Part shown: piece after piece, positions 1 through 5,964 of the stretch
Layout: each line of letters starts with the position of its first letter
Position numbering within the stretch: the stretch's first letter is position 1
Assembly: GCA_900555375.1 (NCBI GenBank)
Contig: USLC01000053.1
Location: forward strand, 1 to 5,964
Reading direction: 5' to 3'
Length of the DNA stretch: 5,964 bases
From: an uncultured Eubacteriales bacterium
GTDB lineage: Bacteria > Bacillota > Clostridia > Monoglobales > Monoglobaceae
Made by a program: the position numbers and the translations under genes
Notes under the pieces: generated by a model
The model's input: only the letters and a program-made list of their open reading frames with translations
Told to the model about the DNA's origin: nothing
Databases searched by the model: none

Positions 1-1
1 G

Positions 2-742
2 GAAAACAGAACGCCGCAGGCGGCAACAACTCAGGAAGCGGTTAATAAACAGCTTTTGGCGGTTGCTCCCGATAAAAATGCGGATATAGACAGTACCGGG
101 ATAAATACCTCGGCAATTCCTCTTTATGCTTTCGGACAGCAAATAGGAAGTGCGTCGGTTGGCGAGACGCATACATATACGCTTGAACTTACTCCGAACG
201 GCAACGGCGGGTATAAGGCACAGGCAAAGATTGACGGTAATGCCTTAAGTGAAATAAAGAACAATGTACCGACAGAAGAAGAGGTTGCCGGCTGCGAATA
301 TGTAATGATGTCGCCTATTGTTCACAGATGGTGTATTGTAAACGGACAGTTTGGCATAGGAAATATTAAAGACACAGAGGCGAAAACTGTTTATAAACAA
401 GATATAGATATCATCACGCTTGACAATCTTAAAATGATGGCCGAGGAAGCGGAAGTAACAATAATACGCGCCGACATAAATGATGATGCAGCAAATGTTC
501 TAAAAGTAAGCTTTGTAAATGAAAAAACTAATGAGCCTGTTGAAGTAAACGAAATTTTGCCGAACGATATAAGGATTGATAATAACGCGGCGATTGATAA
601 GGTTGTTATGAAAGACGGAAACACTTCTGCAGATATTTACCTTACCGACACAAATGCAGACACGGTTTATTGTATTGAGTTTACAGTTTCTACCCCGAAC
701 GGGACTTCTGAAAAGACTGTAAATTATAACTACGCATCACCT
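2..742 (+). repeat. Protein-level module copy A (truncated jelly roll + Ig-like)
   Basis: This is the first copy of a duplicated module in the left-hand gene; its beginning is outside the window. Landmarks are KQLLAVAP (bases 47-70), IPLYAFGQ (residues 39-46), YTLELTPNGNG, and MSPIVH (residues 103-108). An Ig-like tail follows with RIDNNAAI and a Tyr-Cys strand. Each landmark has a counterpart in the same order in copy B. The copies are similar as protein but clearly diverged as DNA, so this is an old duplication and not a recombination-prone direct repeat. Confidence 0.8.
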
Positions 743-2329
743 GAAACAAAAAGACAGGAAGTATTTACACTGTTTAAAGATGATTTTGAGGGCTATCCGA
801 CAGAGGGGCTTGCTTCGGGGCTTCCGCTTGAAAAGGGAAAAGACGCAAAGCCCGAATCGTACGACTCGGACATATTTAAATTTTCAAGCACGGCAAGCGA
901 AGGAGTAAATTACTCTACGGCAACAGATAAGGATTATTTTACATACGGCTCTTTAAAAGACCACGTTAAGTTTGAAAACGGAAGTATCGGTTCGGGCAAG
1001 GTACTGAAAATATTTTCACAGGGCTATGTGAATTGGATGAGTATGATAAAACGTTCAAACATTACCCCTGCTAAGATTGCCGATAAAGATATAGTTTTCA
1101 GTTTGGATTTTATGGTTGACAGAATGTTTCTTGGCGAGGGCTACGGTGTGTGGCTGTCTGAGACAAACAGTAAAAACGGAGAACTTTCACCTTTATATGT
1201 AGAAAACTATTGGCCGTCACACTTTACTTACGGAGATAAGACTGACGGAGTTTTGCCGAATGATGAAATCAGTGATAAAAAGAAACAGCTTATTGCTATC
1301 GCGCCGACAGGCTGGCAGAAAATAGAGATGAACAACAGCGGAAAGAATATAGAACCGATACCTGTATATGCCTTCGGACAAAAGGTTGGCGAAGTGACTG
1401 CGGGACAAAGCTATAACTATAGGTTAGAGCTTACACCTGACGGAAACGGGTCATATAATGCAAAGGTAAAGCTTACCCAAAAGGTCGGAGATGTTAATTT
1501 GGGAACAGTAAGAACTGTTGAGGATAAGACTTGTATGCCGACAGAAGCGGATTTTGTAAAGTATAAGCACATAATTATGTCGCCAATGGTTCATCAGTAT
1601 AATATCTGGCATAATCAGTTTGAACAGGATAAAAGCAATAAATATGAAAACGGAACAGAGATTATACAGGTTGACAACGCAGCGCTTTATTCAACAAAAC
1701 ATTTTGACATTGATACAACAAAGGGGAAAGACGGAGTAGAGTCGCTTAATTCATATGGCGAAATATCGATGACCGATAAAAAGATTACGCTTGTTATGAA
1801 CTGTGATGTTTTAGAGAGCGCACTGGATAAATCTAAGTTCTCAATAGACAACGGAGCAGAGATAAAGAATGTCACATCGAGCGGAAGCAGAGTTAAAATA
1901 GAGCTTGACAAGCTTAGCCCATCAACCGAGTATAAGATAACTGCCGGCGGAATATTTAACAAGGCTCTGTGCGAATACAGCGGTGATTTTAAACTTAAGA
2001 CTTCAAGCGGAGTTGATATTGCGCCGATTAAGCTTAACGGTGATAACAAGCTTAATATAGGAGATGACAATAAAGTTGAAGTAACAATAAATAAACAAGG
2101 GTCATATGACAAGACGATAACACCCTCTGTTTTGGCAGTGGTATACAAAAAGTCGGGTGATGACTATGTGTGGAGAAAGACCTATTGCTCCGAACCAAAG
2201 GCTCTTGACGCAACTATGACTGTGACGCTTGATTCTATAGAAATTCAAGAGGGCGATAAGCTTAACGTCTTTGTGTGGGGCGATTTAACCGATATGGATT
2301 CGCTTACAAATATGACTGAGTTTAAATAA
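2..2329 (+). CDS. Large secreted/surface multidomain protein, 3' part (5' end outside window)
   Basis: The frame is open to the left window edge, so the start and any signal peptide lie upstream. A TTG at 56 has no good ribosome binding site and falls inside a conserved module, so I do not take it as the start. Numbering from base 2, 775 residues are visible. Residues 1-149 are the end of a jelly-roll (concanavalin/laminin-G-like) unit and about 150-247 are an Ig-like strand domain. Residues 260-566 are a second, complete jelly-roll unit beginning DDFEGY, and about 568-667 a second Ig-like domain. Residues 668-775 are a beta-rich terminal domain ending with VFVWGDL (756-762). That ending resembles a C-terminal domain I recall from clostridial surface glycan enzymes, where a FxWDSL-type motif recurs. 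No catalytic domain, LPXTG motif, SLH domain or dockerin is visible. The likely role is glycan binding or spacing, possibly attached to an enzyme domain upstream. The fold calls are by eye; the function is inferred. Confidence 0.85.
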   Translation, partial: ENRTPQAATTQEAVNKQLLAVAPDKNADIDSTGINTSAIPLYAFGQQIGSASVGETHTYTLELTPNGNGGYKAQAKIDGNALSEIKNNVPTEEEVAGCEYVMMSPIVHRWCIVNGQFGIGNIKDTEAKTVYKQDIDIITLDNLKMMAEEAEVTIIRADINDDAANVLKVSFVNEKTNEPVEVNEILPNDIRIDNNAAIDKVVMKDGNTSADIYLTDTNADTVYCIEFTVSTPNGTSEKTVNYNYASPETKRQEVFTLFKDDFEGYPTEGLASGLPLEKGKDAKPESYDSDIFKFSSTASEGVNYSTATDKDYFTYGSLKDHVKFENGSIGSGKVLKIFSQGYVNWMSMIKRSNITPAKIADKDIVFSLDFMVDRMFLGEGYGVWLSETNSKNGELSPLYVENYWPSHFTYGDKTDGVLPNDEISDKKKQLIAIAPTGWQKIEMNNSGKNIEPIPVYAFGQKVGEVTAGQSYNYRLELTPDGNGSYNAKVKLTQKVGDVNLGTVRTVEDKTCMPTEADFVKYKHIIMSPMVHQYNIWHNQFEQDKSNKYENGTEIIQVDNAALYSTKHFDIDTTKGKDGVESLNSYGEISMTDKKITLVMNCDVLESALDKSKFSIDNGAEIKNVTSSGSRVKIELDKLSPSTEYKITAGGIFNKALCEYSGDFKLKTSSGVDIAPIKLNGDNKLNIGDDNKVEVTINKQGSYDKTITPSVLAVVYKKSGDDYVWRKTYCSEPKALDATMTVTLDSIEIQEGDKLNVFVWGDLTDMDSLTNMTEFK
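779..2002 (+). repeat. Protein-level module copy B (complete jelly roll + Ig-like)
   Basis: This is the second and complete copy, about 408 residues (260-667). It starts at DDFEGYP, a common way for secreted jelly-roll domains to begin. The counterparts of copy A are KQLIAIAP, IPVYAFGQ (453-460), YRLELTPDGNG, MSPMVH (526-531) and an Ig-like tail with FSIDNGAEI followed by a Tyr-Lys-Ile-Thr strand. Residues 260 to about 430 give the part that is missing from copy A, including a stretch rich in Trp and aromatic residues around 370-400 that could contact sugar. The carbohydrate-binding role is inferred from the fold type. Confidence 0.8.
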
Positions 2330-2363
2330 GCCGAGGGAGTTTAAGTGATCAAGTAACTAAGTT

Positions 2364-2369
2364 AGGAGG
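2364..2369 (+). promoter_or_regulatory. Ribosome binding site of the GH10 gene
   Basis: A perfect AGGAGG sits five bases before the ATG at 2375, which fixes that start. It lies in a 45-base spacer after the upstream stop. The spacer has no stem-loop with a T-run and no convincing -35/-10 pair, which favours co-transcription with the upstream gene. Confidence 0.9.
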
Positions 2370-2374
2370 AAACT

Positions 2375-5122
2375 ATGATTAAACGGATATTATGTACGCT
2401 CCTTTCCGTGCTGTGCCTGCTGTGCGGGATTCCGACATACGCAGATGACGCGCAGCCGGAGCTTCACATATATTTTAACGACCAAGAATTAAGCTTTGAC
2501 AAAAAGCCGTATCTCTCAGACGGAACGATAATGTGTGAGCTTTCTACCGTATTTGACGCTATAGGGATACCGTATGAGTATAATGCAGTGTCGGAGAACG
2601 TTAAGGCGAAGTACAGAAATACTTATGAGTTTGAAGCAAAGATTGGTGATAATACGCTTATATTTGATGAGGTTAAGGTTGAGGCGGGGGTCCCTTTGCG
2701 CAAGGACGGAAACAAAATTATAATGCCGCTTGATACCATATGCTATGGCTATAATATATTGATTGACAGAAGCGACCTTTCTCATATAGTCCTTTCGGAA
2801 AAGCCCAAGCCCGAGCTTAAAGATGTAAACGGAGAAATAGCCGAAATACTTTCGTCTTTTGAAGGCGAGCATTTAAAGCTTTTTGAAGAAAAAGGAGGCT
2901 TTTTGGAAGACTCGATACACGAAAACAAAGACGGAGATACCGTTTGGTGGGAAGAAAATGAAGTTAATGTCGAGGGGCAAGAGTTTGACAAGGCTTTAGA
3001 TATAAAAGTTGTAAACAAGCCCTCTACATATTATGCAAAGCAGATAAAGGCAACTGTTGATAAGCCTACAAAAGCAGACAGCAAAGCGGTTATTTCGTTT
3101 TGGGGCAAGAGTATCTCGGCGCAGAACGACTCAGGATTTATCAAGTTAAATTTTGTATATGAGCGATTTGCGGATTGGTATAAGTTTATATCGTCTGATA
3201 TTGATCTTTCTAATGAATGGAAGAAGTATTATTTGGTTGGCGATCTTGCAACGGATATGGAGGCAAACTCTTGTCAGATAGGTGTGCGTTTCTGTCACGC
3301 CTACGGCGAATTTCAGATAGCCGATATGCAGGTGGAGGTTATAGATACCGGCGGTAAAGAAATTGACCTGCCCTATCCGCCTTCAAGCTATCGCGGCTAT
3401 GAAGATGACGCTATCTGGAGAAAGGAAGCGCAAAAGCGCATCGAAAAGTACCGTAAGAACGATATGAATATAAGCGTAACGGATAAGGACGGAAATCCCG
3501 TAAAAGACGCAGAGGTCACCGCTAAAATGACGGATTCTGAAATGCATTGGGGTGCACAGATTTGGGGAAGTGATGTGAGAGGCGGAAGCGCAACTGCAAC
3601 CGGATTTAGCAAAAAAACAGAGTGGAAGCTAAATCTTTTAAAAGAAAACGGTTTTAACACATTTGTTATAGGTAATGAAAACAAGGCTCCCGGATATACA
3701 CCCGAGCAGATCCAGAATATGATAAATTGGTGTATAGACAATAATTTTAATTACAGACTGCACGCATTTGCGTGGGACTTTCCCAATATTGCAAATGCGG
3801 GGTTTAAAAAGTTCAATGATAACCCAAATAACAGAGGCTATACATCAGAGGCGACAATGCGTAAACGTCTTGAAAATCAGATAAACACTATGGGGTCTTT
3901 TGAAACGGGTTATCCTATGGAAATAGATGTATTTAACGAGGTTTCTTCATATTGGGATACGATGCTTGACCCACAGTATTCAATGGGTATTGATGAGGTT
4001 GCCCGTGCATTTGATATAGCCAAAGAGCTTTGCCCCGACAGCACTCTTATATTGAATGAGGCGACAATAGGTGCGAATAATCCGTCGACAGGAAGAACAA
4101 GACCGTTTTTGGCGCTTCTTAAATACTTAAATTCAATCGGCTGCAAGTATGACGGGCTTGGAATGCAGGGACACGCCGGCGGAGCGGATTATCCGAATCA
4201 TTGGTATGAAAATGCAGAGCTTCTCTCGCAGTATACGGATTATATCGCTGTAACCGAGTATGACTCTACGATGGTTAACCAAAACGATATGTATAACTAT
4301 TTCAGAGATGTTTTGATTGCATGCTATTCGCATCCGAATATAAAGACATTTACAATGTGGACGCCGTTTTGGGTAAGCAACAGTTCGACACGTCTTGAGG
4401 TTCTGTGCGGAAAAAATGATGCTTATTTCCTTCCGGGATTTTATGCTTGGCAGGATATGGTTATGAAAGAGTGGAGAACAAACGAAACGGTTAAGACCGA
4501 TGAGAACGGCTTGGCTAAAATCCGCGGACATAGGGGAAAGTATGAGGTGGCCGTAACAGCAGGCGGAAAGAGCAAGACAATCAGTATGCAGCTTACCACT
4601 GATGAAGAAAAAGATAAAATAACTGTTGTTGTAGGTGATGATATAACAATAAATTGTGATAATAAAATAACCGCAAATGAAAAGAAGAAGTATATAGATT
4701 ATCGCGATTCGGGTAAGCTGACCGAGATGAATATGCCGAAGATAGAGAGAGCGTATGAACCGAAAACTACGATTTTAGGTGCCGTTGACTCAAACGGAAC
4801 AGAGGTTCCGGAGATATTTGATTCAAACGATGATACGCTTTGGGTTTCAGAGAACAGTAATGATTATATAACAGTTGAACTTCGCGACAATGTTGCACTT
4901 AACAAGCTTGATATCAAGTGGGGCAACGGATATATAAAACGATTTAATAATAAGGTCGAGATTTCAGAGGATGGCGAAAGTTGGACAACCGTTAAAAGCG
5001 GCATAAACGATAATGTTAATCAGACGATAGATTTAGGCGGAAAATCGGCGAAGTTTATCAGAATTTCGGCGGTTGACGGCGAGCTTCAGATAAGAGACAT
5101 AAACGTATATGTCAAGCAATAA
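2375..5122 (+). CDS. Secreted multidomain GH10-family glycoside hydrolase (xylanase-like)
   Basis: This is a complete 915-residue protein predicted to cut beta-1,4-linked glycan outside the cell. Residues 1-23 are a signal peptide (MIKR, hydrophobic core, cleavage after TYA). Residues 29-141 resemble the copper amine oxidase N-terminal domain. Residues 163-324 are a jelly roll like CBM4/9/22, with W191-W192. Residues 362-393 are a beta segment that precedes the barrel in some plant and bacterial GH10 proteins, and about 395-700 are the GH10 barrel. The acid/base is E522 in DVFNE and the nucleophile is E628 in VTEYD. Their spacing of 106 equals E127-E233 in Cellulomonas Cex. K437, H463, W467, N521, Q598, H600 and W662 match conserved cleft residues. 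Residues 700-750 form a beta segment with RGHRGKYEV (717-725), and about 797-914 an F5/8-type C (CBM32-like) domain. Classical GH10 xylanases are often 300-400 residues without accessory domains, so the extra modules account for the length. The active site is divergent (G433, D468), so the exact substrate is uncertain. No SLH, sortase or dockerin signal is visible. Confidence 0.92.
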   Translation: MIKRILCTLLSVLCLLCGIPTYADDAQPELHIYFNDQELSFDKKPYLSDGTIMCELSTVFDAIGIPYEYNAVSENVKAKYRNTYEFEAKIGDNTLIFDEVKVEAGVPLRKDGNKIIMPLDTICYGYNILIDRSDLSHIVLSEKPKPELKDVNGEIAEILSSFEGEHLKLFEEKGGFLEDSIHENKDGDTVWWEENEVNVEGQEFDKALDIKVVNKPSTYYAKQIKATVDKPTKADSKAVISFWGKSISAQNDSGFIKLNFVYERFADWYKFISSDIDLSNEWKKYYLVGDLATDMEANSCQIGVRFCHAYGEFQIADMQVEVIDTGGKEIDLPYPPSSYRGYEDDAIWRKEAQKRIEKYRKNDMNISVTDKDGNPVKDAEVTAKMTDSEMHWGAQIWGSDVRGGSATATGFSKKTEWKLNLLKENGFNTFVIGNENKAPGYTPEQIQNMINWCIDNNFNYRLHAFAWDFPNIANAGFKKFNDNPNNRGYTSEATMRKRLENQINTMGSFETGYPMEIDVFNEVSSYWDTMLDPQYSMGIDEVARAFDIAKELCPDSTLILNEATIGANNPSTGRTRPFLALLKYLNSIGCKYDGLGMQGHAGGADYPNHWYENAELLSQYTDYIAVTEYDSTMVNQNDMYNYFRDVLIACYSHPNIKTFTMWTPFWVSNSSTRLEVLCGKNDAYFLPGFYAWQDMVMKEWRTNETVKTDENGLAKIRGHRGKYEVAVTAGGKSKTISMQLTTDEEKDKITVVVGDDITINCDNKITANEKKKYIDYRDSGKLTEMNMPKIERAYEPKTTILGAVDSNGTEVPEIFDSNDDTLWVSENSNDYITVELRDNVALNKLDIKWGNGYIKRFNNKVEISEDGESWTTVKSGINDNVNQTIDLGGKSAKFIRISAVDGELQIRDINVYVKQ

Positions 5123-5123
5123 A

Positions 5124-5129
5124 AGGAGG
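5124..5129 (+). promoter_or_regulatory. Ribosome binding site of the third gene
   Basis: AGGAGG begins two bases after the GH10 stop codon (5120-5122) and ends seven bases before the GTG at 5137. It supports the GTG as the true start, since no ATG with a comparable site lies nearby. The closeness to the stop suggests translational coupling, with ribosomes ending the GH10 gene able to re-initiate here. Confidence 0.88.
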
Positions 5130-5136
5130 CAGAAAC

Positions 5137-5964
5137 GTGAAAATTAAAAGAATTTTAAGCTGTGCGGCAGCGGCGGCATTGCTTTTGGGAACGCAGGTAT
5201 TTGCCGCAGGAGCGGACAATGCGGCGGTATTTGATGTAACGCAGATAAGCGGAAGCGGTATAAGAAAAATTTCGGTTAAGGTCAATGCGCTTGACGGCAG
5301 CTCTTTAAATGAAACGCTTTATGTTATAAAAGACGGAGATGCGGACCCTGTTGCGGACGGAAAAATCTCATATGCCGAAGTGCAAAACGCAGTATATGCA
5401 GGTGAAAGCGCAAGCTCTGAATTTTCGTTTAACCTTCCCGTCGGCGATGCTGAAAAAGGCGTTTATACGATTGTTGCAGGCGGATACACTCAATCGCCCG
5501 AGCTTAAGTACAGATATTTAAAGTTTTATTATGACGGAAATGCAGAGGCAGACACAGTATATTTAAATGATTTAAACAATGGTGTTACAGCCGAAAAGCT
5601 TGCCGCGGGCAATAATAAAGAGTATTACATCGATACAAATAATCGGGCGTATACAAATAATGCCTCGGCGGTAGCTGCAATAGTAAATGATTTAAAGGGC
5701 AGCGGGTTTAAAAACCAGTTTGAGCTTGAAAGCACTTTTAAAACAGCGTGTGATTTTGTGGATTCCGAAAATTCAAGCGCGGCTATGCTTAAGACTTACA
5801 TTAAGTATAACAATGACAAGCTTGGATTTGACACATCAAACGCTGACTATGCAGAAAACCCCGACAACACAGTATCAATTTTAAAAAGTATTCTTGACAC
5901 CAAAAAGGGGACGTCCGAGGTAATAAGTCTTGCGGATTTAAAAAAGGCTTTCAGAGAGGCTTGT
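5137..5964 (+). CDS. Secreted protein with N-terminal Ig-like domain, 5' part (3' end outside window)
   Basis: A GTG start with a strong ribosome binding site opens a frame of 276 codons with no stop before the right edge. Residues 1-23 are a typical signal peptide (KIKR, an Ala/Leu core, cleavage at VFA/AG). Residues 29-116 look like a beta-sandwich Ig-like domain: ISVKV strand, ETLYVI strand, ISYAEV, SEFSFNLP, and GVYTIVAGG as closing strand. I associate this arrangement with the N-terminal domains of large clostridial surface proteins. Residues 118-150 look like a linker. Residues 165-276 are more helical and polar (AAIVNDLK, AMLKTYIKYNN, ADLKKAFREAC) and match no enzyme family I can name. 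It follows the GH10 gene by 14 bases and is probably in the same operon. It may be a long glycan-binding or polysaccharide-degrading surface protein whose catalytic part is downstream. Its function is unknown from what is visible. Confidence 0.85.
   Translation, partial: MKIKRILSCAAAAALLLGTQVFAAGADNAAVFDVTQISGSGIRKISVKVNALDGSSLNETLYVIKDGDADPVADGKISYAEVQNAVYAGESASSEFSFNLPVGDAEKGVYTIVAGGYTQSPELKYRYLKFYYDGNAEADTVYLNDLNNGVTAEKLAAGNNKEYYIDTNNRAYTNNASAVAAIVNDLKGSGFKNQFELESTFKTACDFVDSENSSAAMLKTYIKYNNDKLGFDTSNADYAENPDNTVSILKSILDTKKGTSEVISLADLKKAFREAC

Noticed and set aside
56..58. TTG as the start of the left-hand gene
   Set aside because: The frame is open upstream to the window edge, and residues before it (the KQL of KQLLAVAP) align with copy B of the module, so the gene begins outside the window.
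1687..2148. 153-codon open frame on the minus strand
   Set aside because: It lies inside the well-supported left-hand gene, has no ribosome binding site that I can see, and its Ser/Leu-rich translation is typical of an antisense shadow.
2352..2363. Short inverted repeat TAACT-A-AGTTA as an operator or terminator
   Set aside because: The arms are only five bases with a one-base centre and no T-run follows, so it cannot form a stable hairpin and is likely chance.
2375..2443. Lipoprotein signal in the GH10 protein (cysteines at residues 7, 14 and 17)
   Set aside because: None of the cysteines is preceded by a proper lipobox, whereas TYA at 21-23 fits an ordinary signal peptidase I site.
4133..4531. 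132-codon open frame on the minus strand
   Set aside because: It is antisense to the conserved GH10 catalytic region, with no recognisable domain.
5344..5379. EF-hand or dockerin-like calcium loop in the third protein (residues 70-81, DPVADGKISYAE)
   Set aside because: Positions 1, 5, 6, 8 and 12 fit an EF-hand loop, but position 3 is Val instead of Asp/Asn and there is no second dockerin repeat. The stretch is better explained as the strand-loop of the Ig-like domain.
5339..5521. 60-codon open frame on the plus strand
   Set aside because: It is out of frame within the third gene, whose own frame has a strong start, signal peptide and Ig-like domain.

Overview
The window looks like part of a chromosome from an anaerobic Gram-positive bacterium of the Clostridia, probably a gut or rumen fibre degrader. 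The reasons are moderately AT-rich coding DNA with many ATA, AGA, AAA and CTT codons, strong AGGAGG ribosome binding sites, short spacers, and long secreted multidomain proteins built from modules I associate with clostridial surface glycan proteins. The species cannot be fixed from this sequence; Oscillospirales- or Monoglobus-like lineages are a guess.

All coding is on the + strand, in three tightly packed genes. (1) Bases 2-2329 hold the 3' part of a large gene cut by the left window edge. The visible 775 residues are non-catalytic: two copies of a jelly-roll plus Ig-like module, the first one truncated, then a C-terminal beta domain. (2) Bases 2375-5122 hold a complete 915-residue secreted protein. 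It has a signal peptide, a copper-amine-oxidase-N-like domain, a carbohydrate-binding jelly roll, a divergent glycoside hydrolase family 10 (GH10) barrel with both catalytic glutamates, and a C-terminal F5/8-type (CBM32-like) domain. (3) Bases 5137-5964 hold the 5' part of a third secreted protein, starting at GTG and running off the right edge. It has a signal peptide, an Ig-like domain and a mostly helical stretch.

The spacers are 45 and 14 bases. Neither shows a convincing promoter or terminator, so the three genes are probably co-transcribed. The most economical reading is an operon for surface or extracellular polysaccharide recognition and breakdown: protein 2 would be the hydrolase, and proteins 1 and 3 would bind glycan or scaffold, or carry catalytic domains outside the window. 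The GH10 substrate is likely a beta-1,4-xylan or a related glycan, but several substrate-contact positions differ from classical xylanases.

I see no RNA gene, mobile element, CRISPR array, origin or attachment site. Nothing here proves a new biological system. The points most worth following are the altered GH10 active-site cleft, the duplicated uncharacterised module of protein 1, and the lack of any recognised cell-wall anchor in protein 2.
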